Positions 40,745 through 42,128 of a stretch of DNA of 42,128 nucleotides are shown here, in pieces; the first letter of the stretch is position 1; every line of letters begins with the position of its first letter. The position numbers and the translations under genes were made by a program. The notes under the pieces were generated by a model that was not told the origin of the DNA, searched no databases, and saw only the letters and a program-made list of their open reading frames with translations. The DNA comes from DATMXP01 sp964460935. GTDB lineage: Bacteria; Acidobacteriota; Terriglobia; Terriglobales; Acidobacteriaceae. The stretch spans positions 1 to 42,128 of the forward strand of contig CAYWSM010000431.1 in assembly GCA_964460935.1 (NCBI GenBank), read 5' to 3'.

Positions 40745-42016
40745 TTACGATCTCAATCGCACCTCGCCATTCAGGATGGCGCCGGAACAGGTGTCTGAGG
40801 CAAACCAGTATGGAATTTCGCGATAATCGCTCACGCCGAAGATGGCCAGATCAGCGTCCTTTCCGGGTTCAATGCTTCCCTTCCGATCTGCAATGCGGAG
40901 TGACCAAGCGCCGTTGATCGTTGCTGCGGCGAGCGCTTCTTCTGGCGACATCTTCATGTGAGTACATGCCAGCGAGAGCACGAAGGGCATGCTGATGGTA
41001 GGCGAGGTTCCGGGGTTGAAATCGGTCGCGAGAGCAACGGCGGCTCCGGCATCGATGAGCTTGCGTGCTGGCGGATACTGCTTCAGACCGAGAAAGAAGT
41101 TGGCGCCAGGAACGAGAGTGGCGACCGTATCGGTTTTCGCGAGCGTAGCGATATCGTTGTTGGACATGAAATCGAGGTGGTCGAAGCTCGCGGGCTTGAA
41201 GCGGTAAAGCGACTCAAGATTGGCGGGGCTAAGTTGCCAGACGTGGGCACGTGTGTTTAGGCCGTGTGCGACTGCGGCGGAGAGGATGCGTTCGCTTTGT
41301 TCGACCGTGAAGGCGTTGTGCTCGCAGAAGACATCGACGAACTGCGCGAGCTTCTTCTTCGCGACCTGCGGGATCATCTGTTCGCAGATGAGTTTCACGT
41401 ACTCGTCGGGGTTGGACTTGAATTCCGGTGGAATGACGTGCGCGCCGAGCAACGTGGGAACGACGGTTCCGGGCCACTGCTTGGCTGAATCGCGGATCGC
41501 TTCGAGCGACTTGAGTTCCGAGTCGAACGAGAGTCCGTAACCGGACTTGGCCTCAACCGTTGTCGTTCCCTGCGCGGCCATTTGGTTGAGAGCAGAAACA
41601 ACCTTTGCAGTGAGATCTTTCTTCTTCGCTTCACGCAAGCCATTGAGGCTGGAGCGGATTCCGCCTCCGGCTTCGGCGATCTGCTCGTAGGTTGCGCCTT
41701 CGATACGCTTTTCGAAATCCACCAGTCGCGGTGACATGAATGCCGGATGAGTATGGGAATCGACAAAGCCAGGCGTAATAACTCCGTTACGGCAGTCGAT
41801 TTCGAGAACCTCGGAATTCTTCACCCAGACGTCGCGTTCGGCTTCCTTGCGCGTGCCGACTGAGACGATCTTGCCTGCGACGCAGAGAATAGCGGCATCT
41901 TCGACGATACCAAGCGCGCGCAGTTCCCTTCCTCGGCGTGGGGCGTGAGGGCCGCGGAGCGTGAGAAGTTGGGCGATGTTGGTGAGAAGGACAGCGGAAT
42001 TGAAGTTGTTCGCCAT
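40745..42016 (-). CDS. hutI: Imidazolonepropionase (HutI)
   Basis: Hydrolyses 4-imidazolone-5-propionate to N-formimino-glutamate in histidine degradation. It belongs to the metal-dependent amidohydrolase superfamily. The frame begins at 42073, but the ATG at 42016 (MANNFNSAVLLTNIAQL) follows AGGGACGACAG and gives 423 residues, the family norm. Metal-binding and substrate motifs are GVITPGFVDSHTHPAF, KSGYGLSFDSELKSLEAI, LLGAHVIPPEF, FVDVFCEHNAF, ALATDFNPGTSPT (metal Asp) and the C-terminal GSIEPGKDADLAIF. No hutH/hutU is visible; other hut genes may lie beyond the right edge on this strand. The sequence is of normal composition with no sign of decay. Confidence 0.96.
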   Translation of the reverse strand: MANNFNSAVLLTNIAQLLTLRGPHAPRRGRELRALGIVEDAAILCVAGKIVSVGTRKEAERDVWVKNSEVLEIDCRNGVITPGFVDSHTHPAFMSPRLVDFEKRIEGATYEQIAEAGGGIRSSLNGLREAKKKDLTAKVVSALNQMAAQGTTTVEAKSGYGLSFDSELKSLEAIRDSAKQWPGTVVPTLLGAHVIPPEFKSNPDEYVKLICEQMIPQVAKKKLAQFVDVFCEHNAFTVEQSERILSAAVAHGLNTRAHVWQLSPANLESLYRFKPASFDHLDFMSNNDIATLAKTDTVATLVPGANFFLGLKQYPPARKLIDAGAAVALATDFNPGTSPTISMPFVLSLACTHMKMSPEEALAAATINGAWSLRIADRKGSIEPGKDADLAIFGVSDYREIPYWFASDTCSGAILNGEVRLRS

Positions 42017-42061
42017 TTCTGTCGTCCCTAACGGGACTCGAATCTCTCCTGTATCTCTCAA

Positions 42062-42106
42062 CCCGGCTCTCACGAGCCGGGCTATGGAATGTCGCGCCTG
42101 CGGCGC
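42062..42106. repeat. Tandem GC-rich hairpins upstream of hutI
   Basis: CCCGGCTC-TCAC-GAGCCGGG (42062-42081) is a perfect 8-bp stem. GCGCC-TGC-GGCGC (42094-42106) is a perfect 5-bp stem 12 bases later. They lie 46-90 bp upstream of the hutI ATG and could terminate a gene entering from the right, act in the hutI leader, or be a REP-like intergenic repeat. The first stem shares its core with the hairpin at 24570-24605. The last 20 bases of the window contain no recognisable feature. Confidence 0.55.
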
Positions 42107-42128
42107 TTAAATGCCGTTGTTCTCAAAA

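Overview
The window reads as chromosomal DNA of a soil-type Acidobacteriota, probably class Terriglobia (Koribacter/Terriglobus-like). The evidence is two very large Oar-type TonB-dependent receptors with an N-terminal carboxypeptidase-regulatory-like domain, an Asp-box (BNR) exoprotein, long secreted TPR and YncE-phosphoesterase proteins, and an actinobacterial-type (group 1h) [NiFe]-hydrogenase locus, a combination I know from Acidobacteriota. This placement is inference from gene content. No 16S gene or other strong marker is present.

Layout. (1) 1-8561, all minus strand: ppk1, a NUDIX hydrolase, a CHAD protein fused to a Ppx/GppA-like HD domain, proC, a LysR regulator, and an Asp-box protein that runs off the left edge. 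The first three look like a polyphosphate synthesis and handling block, and a Pho-box-like double repeat lies upstream of ppk1. (2) 8754-12886: a small unknown protein, a membrane protein with internal repeats, a BON-domain lipoprotein, lepB (signal peptidase I) and an exported S10 serine carboxypeptidase. (3) 12915-27777: a surface nutrient-acquisition region with a TonB receptor followed by a TPR protein (minus), a divergent GH3 glycosidase behind two LacI-type operator-like palindromes, a YncE/phosphoesterase fusion with a Tat-like leader, and a second TonB receptor. (4) 27822-29040: three short unknown genes. (5) 29297-40434: a continuous plus-strand hydrogenase locus in the order hypC-hypD-SIS-hypE, then small and large subunits, NifU-like, 62-aa orf, DUF5947, DUF6084, 297-aa orf, 108-aa orf, M52 protease, a 35-aa membrane peptide (DUF6893-like), hypA and hypB. 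Most junctions overlap or are only a few bases apart; the single large gap is 227 bp before the small subunit. (6) 40492-42128: tRNA-Phe(GAA), hutI and tandem hairpins.

How it works together. The hydrogenase has the group 1h signatures (RICGICGDNH and DPCLPCGVH in the large subunit, a C-x-x-D site in the small subunit) and is expected to oxidise trace atmospheric H2 for persistence. HypA/HypB and the protease serve nickel insertion and C-terminal processing. HypC/HypD/HypE serve the Fe(CN)2CO group, but hypF is not in the window. The least understood part, and the best candidate for an undescribed system, is the block of overlapping accessory genes at 35587-39409 together with a sugar-phosphate-isomerase-like SIS protein embedded between hypD and hypE.
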